64,000 bases of DNA. It comes from an uncultured Acidobacteriota bacterium (GTDB lineage: Bacteria > Acidobacteriota > UBA6911 > RPQK01 > JAJDTT01). The notes beneath the pieces were generated by a model. That model made no database searches. It was not told the origin of the DNA and saw only the letters and a program-made list of their open reading frames with translations. Numbering within the stretch: the first letter of the stretch is position 1; each line of letters opens with the position of its first letter. The stretch spans positions 62,001 to 126,000 of the forward strand of contig CATOST010000023.1 of NCBI GenBank assembly GCA_951812665.1, written 5' to 3'. Positions 51,904 through 60,347 of this stretch are shown here, in pieces. Both the position numbers and the translations under genes were made by a program.

Positions 51904-54900
51904 ATGCCGGTCTTTCGACGCTTCGCGTGGATTTCTCTGTTGATCCTCTGGAGCTCCTTGGCGGCGCCCCTCGCCGCCGAGACCGGCGGGGATGTGTTCC
52001 GGGAGTTGGCGGACGATTACCGGGATCGGATCCGGCCCCTGACCCGGCAATTTTGCCTGGAGTGCCATTCCACCGAGAAACAGGTGGGCGAGTTGGATCT
52101 GGAGCAGTTTGCGACGCTGTCCGAGGTGAGGCGCGGGACCAAGTCGTGGCTCAAGGTCATCGAGATGCTGGACAACGGCGAGATGCCGCCCGGGTTCGCC
52201 AAGCAGCCGGCGCCCGGACAGCGGCGGCTGCTCAGGGACTGGGTGGATCGCTACCTCCAGGCCGAGTCATTGGCCAATGCCGGCGATCCGGGTCCCGTCG
52301 TCCTGAGGCGGCTCAACAACGCCGAGTTCACCTACACCATCCGCGATCTGACGGGCATCGCTCTGGACCCGGCCCGGCAGTTCCCCACCGACAGTGCGGC
52401 CGGCGAAGGGTTTACCAACACCGGGAACGCCCTGGTCATGTCGCCGGCGCTGCTGAGCAAGTACCTGGACGCCGGCAAGGAGATCGCCGGCCACGTGGTG
52501 CTGCTGCCGGACGGGTTCCGGTTCTCGGCCAAGTCCACACGGCGCGACTGGACGGACGAGGTCCTGGCCCGGATCCGCGGTCTCTACGGACGGTTCGTGG
52601 AGACGGCGGACTTTGGGGTCGGTTCGGCCGTAGGCAACCTCGCCGTTCACGGCGACACGCGAATCGGGTTGGCCGGACTGTTGCCGCTGGAGAAGTACCT
52701 GTCCGCCACTCTGTCGGAACGGGACGCTCTCCGAAGTGGCCGTAAGGACATTCGGACCGTCGCCCGGGAACAGGGTTTGAGCGCCAAGTACCTGGACACC
52801 CTTTGGACCCATCTGTCCACCCCTGAGACCACTCTGTTGCTGAACGATCTCCGGGCCGCATGGCAAAGTGCCGGGCCGGAAGCTGCTGCTTCCCTGGCCG
52901 GCCGGATCAGAGCTTGGCAAAAAGGACTCTGGACTTTCGGACCCGTGGGCCTCATCGGGCGGAAAGGCGGGCCGTCCCGGTGGATGGAGCCGGTGAATCC
53001 TCTGGTCACGAAGAAGACAGTCTGTATCTCCGTTCCGGAATTCGTGGAGGGTTACGAGCCGAAGGATGTCGTCTTTTCGCTGGTGGTGGGGGATGCCGGT
53101 GACGGAAACGGCGGCGATTTCGTGGTCTGGCAACAACCGCGCCTGGTGGCGCACGGGCGTCCCGACATTCTCCTGCGAGACGTGAGAAGACTGGCCCGGT
53201 CGTTGGACGGGGAGGCTGGGGGCGCCGGGTCCGAATGGGGGCTGGACCCGGGACTGTTCGGCCGGCATCCGGACGGCCGGGCCATCGACGCCGACTCGCT
53301 CTGTGTCCAGGCGCCGTCGGTGATCCGGATCCGTCTTCCGGGCCGTCTCTTTGCCGGCTACGACTTCAACACCACTGCCGTGTTGGAAGCGCAGACCGGC
53401 AGGGAGGGGAGCGTCCAGGTCGACCTGAAGCCCGGCGCCGTTACCGCCCAGCCTGGCCTCCTTCCCAGCAAGGTCATGGTGAACTTCTCCCGGGTCACGC
53501 AGGTCTTCTCGGAGAACCGGGTCGTCTCCTTCCTGCGGCCCATTCTCATCGCTCCCGAGACTCCCATGAGGGCCAGGATGGAGGCGGCGTTCGACGAGCA
53601 CCGGAAACTCTTCCCGGCCGCCCTCTGTTACAACCAGATCGTGCCCGTGGACGAGGTTCTCACCATCAACCTCTTCTATCGGGAGGATGACCATCTGGCT
53701 CGCCTGATGCTCGAGCCGGAGGAGGGAGCCCGGCTCGACCGGCTCTGGGACGAGCTTCACTACGTGAGCCAGAGCGCGTTTCAGCGGGTCCTGGCCCTGG
53801 ACCTGCTGATGGAGGCGTTTCAGGGGAACGGCCTGGATGATCGGTCTCAGCACGAGGCCGTGCTTCCGCTACGCCGTCGCTACGACGGGGATGCCGGTGC
53901 CTTCCGCAAGCGTCTGCTCCGGAATCAGCCGATCCAGCTCGACGCCCTGGTCGAATTTGCCGCCCGGGTCTATCGGCGTCCCCTGAGCGATGGGGAGCAG
54001 GACCGGCTGCGGGGACTCTATCGCCGGCTTCGCGACGAAGAGATGGACCACGAGGAGGCGTTTCGGCTGACACTGGCCCGCATGTTGGTCTCGGCGCCTT
54101 TCCTGTATCGGCTGGAAGAGGCGCCCGCCGGTCCCGCCGGTCCGGTCTCCGATTGGGAGTTGGCAAACCGGTTGAGCTATTTCCTCTGGTCGTCTCTTCC
54201 GGATCAGGAACTCCTCTCCCTGGCTGCCGCCGGGCGCCTGCGGGACCCCGAGATCCTTTCCCAACAGGCCCGGCGCCTGCTCCAAGACCCTCGAGTGCGG
54301 CGTCTGGCCACCGAGTTCGCCTGCCAGTGGCTGCATATTCACGACTTCGACACCCTGGACGAGAAGAGCGAGAAGCACTTTCCAGAGTTCGCCGATCTGA
54401 GGTCGGACATGTACGAGGAGTCGATCCGGTTCTTCACCGATCTTTTTCGACGCGACGCCTCGCTGCTGAGTCTGCTGGATTCGGATCACACCTTTTTGAA
54501 CCAGCGGCTGGCCCGCTTCTACGGAGTCGAGGGCGTCGAGGGGGACGGCTGGCGGCGGGTGGACGGCGTCCGGTCGCTGGGCCGTGGCGGGATCCTGGGC
54601 TTCGCTACCACCCTGGCCCGGCAGTCGGGCGCCTCGCGCACCAGTCCGATTCTGCGGGGCAACTGGGTCAGTGAAGTCCTCCTGGGCGAGAAGCTGCCCC
54701 GTCCGCCCAAGGAGGTGCCCCAGTTGCCGCCGGATGAGATCGCCACCGACGGTCTGACGGTGCGGCAGCTCGTGGCGCGGCACACCAGCGACCCCCAGTG
54801 TTCCGGCTGCCACCTGAGGATCGATCCCTTCGGATTCGCCCTGGAGGGATATGACGCCATCGGGCGCCTTCGCCAGCACGATCTCGGCGGGCGCGTCATC

Positions 54901-55209
54901 GATACCCGGACCACGCTTCCGGACGGAACGGAAATCGACGGCTTGACCGGGCTCAGGGACTACCTGGTCAAGAAGCGGCGGGAGGCCATCTTCCGCCAGT
55001 TCTACCGCAAGCTCCTGGGCTACGCCGTCGGGCGCGAGGTCCAACTCTCGGACCAGCCGCTCCTGAACGAGATGCAGGACCGGTTGGCGGAAAACGGGTA
55101 TCGTTTCTCGGTCGCCGTCGACTTGATCGTCCGGAGCCGGCAGTTCCGGGAGATCCGGGGCCGGGAGCTGCAATTGGCGCAGTCGGCGGCTGCGGGAAGA
55201 GGGGAATGA
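51904..55209 (+). CDS. DUF1592/DUF1588/DUF1587/DUF1585 cytochrome-like protein
   Basis: About 1101 residues with a signal peptide (FRRFAWISLLILWSSLAAPL). An N-terminal c-type heme motif CLECHS (planctomycete cytochrome C type) is followed by the DUF1587 region (LRRLNNAEFTYTIRDLTGI), DUF1595 (VYRRPLSDGEQDRLRGLY), DUF1592 (ELANRLSYFLWSSLPDQELL), DUF1588 (GVRSLGRGGILGFATTLARQ) and DUF1585, plus a second heme site CSGCHLRIDPFGFALEGYDA. It is therefore a periplasmic di-heme-type protein. It pairs with the DUF1552 protein downstream, as in Planctomycetota and Acidobacteriota. The ATG at 51904 gives the signal peptide; GGGAG lies 4 bases upstream. The substrate is unknown. Confidence 0.88.
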   Translation: MPVFRRFAWISLLILWSSLAAPLAAETGGDVFRELADDYRDRIRPLTRQFCLECHSTEKQVGELDLEQFATLSEVRRGTKSWLKVIEMLDNGEMPPGFAKQPAPGQRRLLRDWVDRYLQAESLANAGDPGPVVLRRLNNAEFTYTIRDLTGIALDPARQFPTDSAAGEGFTNTGNALVMSPALLSKYLDAGKEIAGHVVLLPDGFRFSAKSTRRDWTDEVLARIRGLYGRFVETADFGVGSAVGNLAVHGDTRIGLAGLLPLEKYLSATLSERDALRSGRKDIRTVAREQGLSAKYLDTLWTHLSTPETTLLLNDLRAAWQSAGPEAAASLAGRIRAWQKGLWTFGPVGLIGRKGGPSRWMEPVNPLVTKKTVCISVPEFVEGYEPKDVVFSLVVGDAGDGNGGDFVVWQQPRLVAHGRPDILLRDVRRLARSLDGEAGGAGSEWGLDPGLFGRHPDGRAIDADSLCVQAPSVIRIRLPGRLFAGYDFNTTAVLEAQTGREGSVQVDLKPGAVTAQPGLLPSKVMVNFSRVTQVFSENRVVSFLRPILIAPETPMRARMEAAFDEHRKLFPAALCYNQIVPVDEVLTINLFYREDDHLARLMLEPEEGARLDRLWDELHYVSQSAFQRVLALDLLMEAFQGNGLDDRSQHEAVLPLRRRYDGDAGAFRKRLLRNQPIQLDALVEFAARVYRRPLSDGEQDRLRGLYRRLRDEEMDHEEAFRLTLARMLVSAPFLYRLEEAPAGPAGPVSDWELANRLSYFLWSSLPDQELLSLAAAGRLRDPEILSQQARRLLQDPRVRRLATEFACQWLHIHDFDTLDEKSEKHFPEFADLRSDMYEESIRFFTDLFRRDASLLSLLDSDHTFLNQRLARFYGVEGVEGDGWRRVDGVRSLGRGGILGFATTLARQSGASRTSPILRGNWVSEVLLGEKLPRPPKEVPQLPPDEIATDGLTVRQLVARHTSDPQCSGCHLRIDPFGFALEGYDAIGRLRQHDLGGRVIDTRTTLPDGTEIDGLTGLRDYLVKKRREAIFRQFYRKLLGYAVGREVQLSDQPLLNEMQDRLAENGYRFSVAVDLIVRSRQFREIRGRELQLAQSAAAGRGE

Positions 55210-55301
55210 GAGGGGCTGAAAGGTATGGGATGAAGGGTCAACAGCCCGTGGCAAAAGTCATCACGGCATTCGACCGTCCCTGCATCCCGGCGGACTGCGT
55301 T

Positions 55302-55340
55302 GCGATTCGGTCCCATACTCCCGGTATGGTCCCGAATCGC
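55302..55340. terminator. long inverted repeat downstream of the DUF1592 gene
   Basis: A 17-base stem (55302-55318 against 55324-55340) with two mismatches and a 5-base loop TCCCG, about 90 bases past the DUF1592 stop. No T-run follows, so it is not a classic intrinsic terminator. It could be a factor-dependent stop, a stability hairpin or a binding site. The rest of 55210-55494 holds only the promoter at 55446. Confidence 0.5.
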
Positions 55341-55445
55341 GCCTTGTCCGGCGGGCGCAGGAACGGTCTCGGTGCTCGCGAGACTTTCACCACGGACTGT
55401 CAACGCCAGTCGAATTCCGTGACGGCATTTTTCCGCGAGTTCCTA

Positions 55446-55454
55446 TGCTAGAAT
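55446..55454 (+). promoter_or_regulatory. extended -10 promoter TGCTAGAAT
   Basis: TAGAAT preceded by TG at one-base spacing. A start near 55461 would leave a leader of about 34 bases before the ATG at 55495. No good -35 hexamer is seen. With the hairpin at 55302 it suggests separate transcription of the DUF1552 gene. Confidence 0.45.
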
Positions 55455-55494
55455 CGCGGGCAAGACCCTTGGACCTGGACCAGTGAGGCGTGTC

Positions 55495-56799
55495 ATGAAG
55501 ATTCAGCAGTTTTCTCGTCGGACCTTCCTGCGTGGCGTCGGCGTCAGCATGGCTTTGCCCTGGATGGAGTCGCTTCCCGTCTGGGGAGCCGCAGCCAAAA
55601 CGGCCGTCAACGGCGGAAGCCAGGCGCCGTTGCGCTTCGCGGTTCTGTTCTCTGGCAACGGCTTTCACACCAAGGAATGGTGGGCCGAGGGTGAAGGATC
55701 GCGGATGCGGCTGGGCCGCGTGCTGGAGCCGTTGAACGACTTCCGGGAGAAGCTGACCTTCATCCGGGGCCTCTACAACGAAGAAGCCCTCAAGGGGAAC
55801 ATCCACAGTTCCCAGACCGGCAACCTGCTGTCAGGAGCGCCTTTGGCATCGGGAGGGGAAATCCGGTCCGGGACCAGTGTGGACCAGGTCATCGCTCAGC
55901 GCTATGGACGGTCGACCAAGGTGCCGAGTCTGGTCCTGGGTTGCGAGCGGTCCAATCCGGGAATCCACAAGAACTACTCCATGCTCTACAGTTCCCACAT
56001 CTCCTGGAGCTCGCCCACGGCGCCCACGCCTCTGGAGCTCTATCCGTCCCTGGCCTTCGATCGGTTGTTCAAGGACGAAGCCGAGCGCGGCGACCGGAGC
56101 GTGCTGGATGCCGTGCTGGAGGAGGCCCACTCCTTCCGGCGGGCCATCAGCTCGCGGGACCAGCACAAACTGGACGAGTACCTCAACTCGGTTCGAGAGG
56201 TGGAGCAGCGAATCGAGCGGTCCGGCAAGAAGGGCGAGTTGCAGGGCTGGCGTCCGACCCTGGACAAACCCAACGTTCCGCGCCCGCCGGACGGCATCCC
56301 GCAGGACCTGCAGGAGCACATGCGGCTCATGTGCGACATCGTGGTGCTGGGATTCCAGACCGACGCCACCCGGGTCTGCACCCTCAAGCTCAACAACGAC
56401 CACAGCTACCTCTTGTTTCGCCACCTTGGCGTAGACGTGGGACACCACGAGCTGTCGCACCGCGACAACAAAAAATGGCTCCGGGTGAATCAGTTCTTTC
56501 TGGAGCAGTACGGCTACATCGCCCGGAAGCTGGACCAGATCCAGGAGGGAGAGCGGACGGCGCTGGACAACTCGGTGCTCATGTACTGCTCCAGCATGCT
56601 CACGGGCCGGCACGACGCCACGAAGTTGCCGGTGGTGCTCCTGGGCGGCGGTGGCGGCCAGATTCAGGGGGGACGGATTCTGGACTACCGGGAGCGGCCC
56701 AATCGGAAGATGTGCAGCCTGTACCTGTCTTTGCTCGACAAGTTCGACGTCCACCTGGAGCGCTTCGGCGACTCGGACCAGCGTCTGACGGAGATCTGA
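55495..56799 (+). CDS. DUF1552 domain protein, Tat-exported
   Basis: About 434 residues. The leader FSRRTFLRGVGVSMALPWME contains the twin-arginine motif SRRTFLRG. The DUF1552 domain follows: RFAVLFSGNGFHTKEWW, LTFIRGLYNEEALKGNIHSS and the C-terminal LDNSVLMYCSSMLTGRHDA and LPVVLLGGGGGQIQGGR. DUF1552 proteins are partners of DUF1592 cytochromes in Planctomycetota and Acidobacteriota; the function is unknown. The ATG at 55495 with GAGG 6 bases upstream is favoured over the GTG at 55483. Confidence 0.88.
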   Translation: MKIQQFSRRTFLRGVGVSMALPWMESLPVWGAAAKTAVNGGSQAPLRFAVLFSGNGFHTKEWWAEGEGSRMRLGRVLEPLNDFREKLTFIRGLYNEEALKGNIHSSQTGNLLSGAPLASGGEIRSGTSVDQVIAQRYGRSTKVPSLVLGCERSNPGIHKNYSMLYSSHISWSSPTAPTPLELYPSLAFDRLFKDEAERGDRSVLDAVLEEAHSFRRAISSRDQHKLDEYLNSVREVEQRIERSGKKGELQGWRPTLDKPNVPRPPDGIPQDLQEHMRLMCDIVVLGFQTDATRVCTLKLNNDHSYLLFRHLGVDVGHHELSHRDNKKWLRVNQFFLEQYGYIARKLDQIQEGERTALDNSVLMYCSSMLTGRHDATKLPVVLLGGGGGQIQGGRILDYRERPNRKMCSLYLSLLDKFDVHLERFGDSDQRLTEI

Positions 56800-56915
56800 T
56801 CCATCCGGCTCGTTACGGTCGGCTTCCAGCCCTCGCTTTTCGGAAACCCACGGCTCCGTCGCCTGCTTTCACGTTTTTCACAGGAGAAGCGTTATAGGAA
56901 GTGCGAGTCGATGCA

Positions 56916-57293
56916 ATGAGCAACGAATTGATCGGCATTTTGGGGGTCGGTGTGGCACTGCTGGGGGTCAGTGTGGCTTTGGCCAGCTTCATTGTGAGCG
57001 GCCTTCGCGGCTTCGAAAAGCGTGTGGGTGCACGTATCGATTCGTTGGAGCGGCGAGTGGATGGCCTCGAAACAAAGATTGAAGTCGGGCTGGCTGCCCT
57101 CGAAAAGAAGTTTGAAAGCCGGATGGGTGCCCTCGAAAACCGGATGGGTGCCCTCGAAAAGAAGTTGGAAGACCGGCTTGATTCGATCGACAATCGACTG
57201 GGTGCGGTGGAACGGGGGCTGGCAAAGCTCGAAGGGCTGATGGAAGGAATGCGCGACGCCCTGTTCGGGACCCGCCGTGCCGCGAACTCGTAG
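56916..57293 (+). CDS. small membrane protein with coiled-coil tail, tandem copy 1
   Basis: 125 residues. One membrane span (ELIGILGVGVALLGVSVALA) is followed by a long heptad-repeat tail with repeated ALEKKFESRMGALENRMG units; the DNA here contains a tandem repeat of about 21 bases (57118-57160). It ends ALFGTRRAANS. No known domain is recognised. It is likely to be a membrane-anchored trimeric or dimeric coiled coil. A homologue follows 48 bases later. Confidence 0.6.
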   Translation: MSNELIGILGVGVALLGVSVALASFIVSGLRGFEKRVGARIDSLERRVDGLETKIEVGLAALEKKFESRMGALENRMGALEKKLEDRLDSIDNRLGAVERGLAKLEGLMEGMRDALFGTRRAANS

Positions 57294-57341
57294 GATCCTA
57301 CAATCCCGCGAGAGCTGCTGGCGTGGTTGCGATTTGGTGCG

Positions 57342-57599
57342 ATGAGCAGCGAATTGATCGGCATTCTAGGGGTCGGTGTGGCACTGCTGGGAGTCGGTGT
57401 GGCCTTGGCCGGCATGCTTGTGACCGGCTTTCGCGGCGTTGAAAGGCGCTTGGCTGCACGCATCGATTCGCTTGAGGGGCGAGTGGATGCCATGGATGTT
57501 CGGCTGGCGGTCGTGGAACGCGGGCAAGCGAAACTCGAGGGCCTGCTGGAAGTAATTCGCGACGCTGTGTTCGAGAGACGCCGCGCCGCGAAGTCGTAG
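57342..57599 (+). CDS. small membrane protein with coiled-coil tail, tandem copy 2
   Basis: 85 residues, homologous to the upstream protein: ELIGILGVGVALLGVGVALA span, GVERRLAARIDSLEGRVDAM tail and the same end (RDAVFERRRAAKS). It lacks the repeated ALEKK units, so copy 1 gained or copy 2 lost them. The gene pair is a recent tandem duplication. Function unknown. Confidence 0.6.
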   Translation: MSSELIGILGVGVALLGVGVALAGMLVTGFRGVERRLAARIDSLEGRVDAMDVRLAVVERGQAKLEGLLEVIRDAVFERRRAAKS

Positions 57600-57702
57600 C
57601 CATCCCGGGTCACTTGGGTCGACTATCGATCGATCGCCGCTTGGATTTCTGGAAGGTCGAAGAAAACCCGAAAAGGGGCGTCCGCTCTCGATCCCATTCC
57701 GC

Positions 57703-58890
57703 TCAGACCGCCGCCTTCAGGATCTCCGCGATTCGCCGGCCCACGATCTTGGCCTCTCCCGGCTGCAGGGTCCACACCAGGATTTCCAGTTCCGCCTTCT
57801 CCCAGGGACGAGCTTCGATGGCGGGGTCGCCGTCCCGGAGCTGTTCGATGACCTGGTCCCGGTGGATCCCGACCCGGGACCGGTCCCATCCGATGTGCAA
57901 TTGAGGCGAACGGTTGGCGATGGGGGGAACAAACCTTTCGGCCTGGACTCCCGATATTTTCCCGACACGTTTGGCGATGGTCTCGACCTGCCGCTCCCAC
58001 TCTTTCCAGTCTTTTTCGTGATCGAGCTGGAGATAGGTCTCCACCGCCACCAGCATGGCCAGCATCTCTTCCTTGTTGACCTTCATGCCCCGGCCGATGG
58101 TGTTGGCGTGCGGCAACCCGTTGAGCCTGGCGGCTGCGATCAGGTCCTGGCGGCCCAGCAGCAGTCCCGTGCTTTGGGGGCCGCGCATGGCCTTCCCCCC
58201 GGAGAAGGTGACCAGGTCGAACCCCATCCGGATGAACTTGTTGAGGTTATCGGCGGGTGTGACGTCGGCTGCGCAATCGATGAAGGTGGGAATCCCGAGT
58301 CTCTTTCCCAAGCCGGCGAACTCGGCCACTTGGATCTGCCCCTTTTCGTCGGCCAGGTTCAGAAACAGCATCATGGCGGTCCGGGAACCGGCGGCTGCCA
58401 CCAGTTCGTCCACCGTCTCCACCTCCACCATGCGGACCCCGCAGTTTCGCACGGCGTGGTCGTAGCTGAAGCGATGCGATTTCTGGATGATGACCTCGTC
58501 GCGCATTCCGGACGTGTCCGGGATACGCTTGATGAACTCCTCGTTGGATCCGGTGATGCAGGCGGCCGTTCCCAGCGTCAGGGCGGAGGCGGCGCCGGCG
58601 CTGACCAGGGCGGCCTCCGAGCCCACCAGGGAGGCGATCCTGCTGCCCACGGCGTCGTGGAGCTGGTCCAGATTGACGAACTTCCGGGTGGCGTATTCCC
58701 AGGCGTGGATCGCCTCGGGACGCATCAGGCTGCCGGACAGGGCCGTGGAGGTTCCCGCCGCGTTGATGATGGGGCGGACGCCGAGTTCGGCAAAGTAGTC
58801 TCGATTGTTCAACCTGCCGAACAACGGCCGGAAGTTGGCCAGAAAGGGCGAGCTGGACAAAAGGGTCAAGAACCATCTCCGGTTGAACAT
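57703..58890 (-). CDS. SelA-like PLP-dependent protein with N-terminal Tat-type leader
   Basis: 395 residues. The leader MFNRRWFLTLLSSSPFLAN is Tat-like, which is unusual for a PLP enzyme. The fold I PLP region follows: GVRPIINAAGTSTALSGSLM, LVGSEAALVSAGAASAL, FIDCAADVTPADN and FSGGKAMRGPQSTGLLLGR, where the Lys in GGKAM is the expected PLP site. It resembles the SelA/D-glucosaminate-6-phosphate ammonia-lyase group, which eliminates ammonia from amino-sugar acids. The ATG at 58890 has AAGGAG 8 bases upstream and is favoured over the longer frame (58959). It lies convergent with the coiled-coil genes. Confidence 0.82.
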   Translation of the reverse strand: MFNRRWFLTLLSSSPFLANFRPLFGRLNNRDYFAELGVRPIINAAGTSTALSGSLMRPEAIHAWEYATRKFVNLDQLHDAVGSRIASLVGSEAALVSAGAASALTLGTAACITGSNEEFIKRIPDTSGMRDEVIIQKSHRFSYDHAVRNCGVRMVEVETVDELVAAAGSRTAMMLFLNLADEKGQIQVAEFAGLGKRLGIPTFIDCAADVTPADNLNKFIRMGFDLVTFSGGKAMRGPQSTGLLLGRQDLIAAARLNGLPHANTIGRGMKVNKEEMLAMLVAVETYLQLDHEKDWKEWERQVETIAKRVGKISGVQAERFVPPIANRSPQLHIGWDRSRVGIHRDQVIEQLRDGDPAIEARPWEKAELEILVWTLQPGEAKIVGRRIAEILKAAV

Positions 58891-59009
58891 GGGCCGGTCT
58901 CCTTCGAAGGTGGGTTCATGGGAATCGCACTGACCTGAGACTACGCCGTCCGCGGTCATTCTGGCAAGCCGGGTTGGATGGGAGACGGAGGCCGGAAGAG
59001 ACTATGATC

Positions 59010-60170
59010 CTACGGCGCTTCACTCCCCGGCACGATGGTGGCTTTGACGCATCGCATCCCGGAGGCGGCTTCCGTAGCTGCCATGATTCCCTTCCGGCTG
59101 AACGGAAAAAGAACTTGCATGGCCTCCCACGGATACCGGTCCAGACACCGGTCCAGCATCCGGATGCCCAACGGAATGTCGTTGGCGGTGAAGGCCCAGC
59201 TCCCCAATATGGTGATGTCCTTGGAGCAAATGCGATGCCAGTTGGTCTCGATGGACCCGGCATCGGTGAACTGGCCCATCTCGACGCAGGTGCCCCCGTC
59301 TCGAAGCATCTCGATGCCCTCGGGACCGGCCGACGGGTGACCGCTGGCTTCCACCACCAGATCGGCTCCGAATCTTCCCACCAGCGCGCGAACGGCTTCG
59401 ATTCGGGATCGAGGCTCCGGATGATCTTCCAACGATACGGTAGCCGCGGCGCCAAAGCGGCGGCAGAGGGCAAGCCGGGGTTTCTCGGGCGCCCCGACCA
59501 CCACCACCCGTCCGGCTCCCATCTCCTGAGCGGCCACCAGGCAGAGCAGGCCGATGGGGCCGGATCCCTGGATGACCACGGTGTCGCCCGATCGAAATCC
59601 GCCCGCCGAGACGGCCCGGTTCAGGGCCCGGACGCAACAGGCGAGAGGCTCAGAGAGAGTGCCCCGCAACGAAGACATCTCCTCGGGCAGGCGGTAGATC
59701 TTGGTGGCCGGGAACATCTCCAGGTCGACGTAGACCATCTCGGCCCAGCCTCCCCAGAGGTGCGGAGGTTTCTCGAAGGGGATGTAGCGGCCGTAATAGG
59801 TGGGCCGGAGACACTTGTTGGCCTGGGCCGGGTAGTGGACGCAGTAGTAGCACTCCCCGCAAGGCATCAACGGGGGGAGCATGACCCGGGCGCCCACTTC
59901 CAAGGGCTCTCCCATGAAGTCCGAATCGAGTTCCGGCCCGATTTCCTCGATCACGCCCGCCAATTCGTGGCCCAGAGTCAGGGGCCAGGGGAGAGGCTTG
60001 GGCCAATGGCCCTTCAGAATATGCAGGTCGGTGCCGCAGACGCCGCAGGCTTCGATTCGGATGAGGGCCGCCTTGCGCGGCGTCGCCGGTCTCGGGACCG
60101 TGCGGATACGGGGAGGAGTCCCGGGTCCGTCATAGGTGGCCACCTGAATCCCGGTCATTTCGAGCGCCAT
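59010..60170 (-). CDS. zinc-dependent alcohol dehydrogenase family protein
   Basis: About 386 residues of the medium-chain dehydrogenase family. Catalytic zinc ligands: Cys in GVCGTDLHI and His in LGHELAG; structural zinc: CGECYYCVHYPAQANKC (four Cys). The NAD(P) loop is GSGPIGLLCLVAAQ, and VVVGAPEKPRLALC suggests a polyol/sorbitol or threonine-type dehydrogenase. It probably acts with the Gfo/Idh/MocA genes that follow on the opposite strand. The ATG at 60170 has no strong ribosome site; an ATG at 60158 is also possible. The larger frame to 61298 overlaps the next gene and is not coding. Confidence 0.88.
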   Translation of the reverse strand: MALEMTGIQVATYDGPGTPPRIRTVPRPATPRKAALIRIEACGVCGTDLHILKGHWPKPLPWPLTLGHELAGVIEEIGPELDSDFMGEPLEVGARVMLPPLMPCGECYYCVHYPAQANKCLRPTYYGRYIPFEKPPHLWGGWAEMVYVDLEMFPATKIYRLPEEMSSLRGTLSEPLACCVRALNRAVSAGGFRSGDTVVIQGSGPIGLLCLVAAQEMGAGRVVVVGAPEKPRLALCRRFGAAATVSLEDHPEPRSRIEAVRALVGRFGADLVVEASGHPSAGPEGIEMLRDGGTCVEMGQFTDAGSIETNWHRICSKDITILGSWAFTANDIPLGIRMLDRCLDRYPWEAMQVLFPFSRKGIMAATEAASGMRCVKATIVPGSEAP

Positions 60171-60347
60171 TATGTCGCTGTCGGACACGACCGGCAAATG
60201 ACCGGTTCCCCGAAACGGGTGCGAGAGAACACCCTGCAGGGAACCGTTTGAGGCCGTGGCGACTTTCGCCAGGGGCTGGTAGGCTGTAGTTCCGGCGTCC
60301 GGACTCAGCAGGTCCGGCGTGAGGGGCTCACGGAAAGGAATCGAGGC

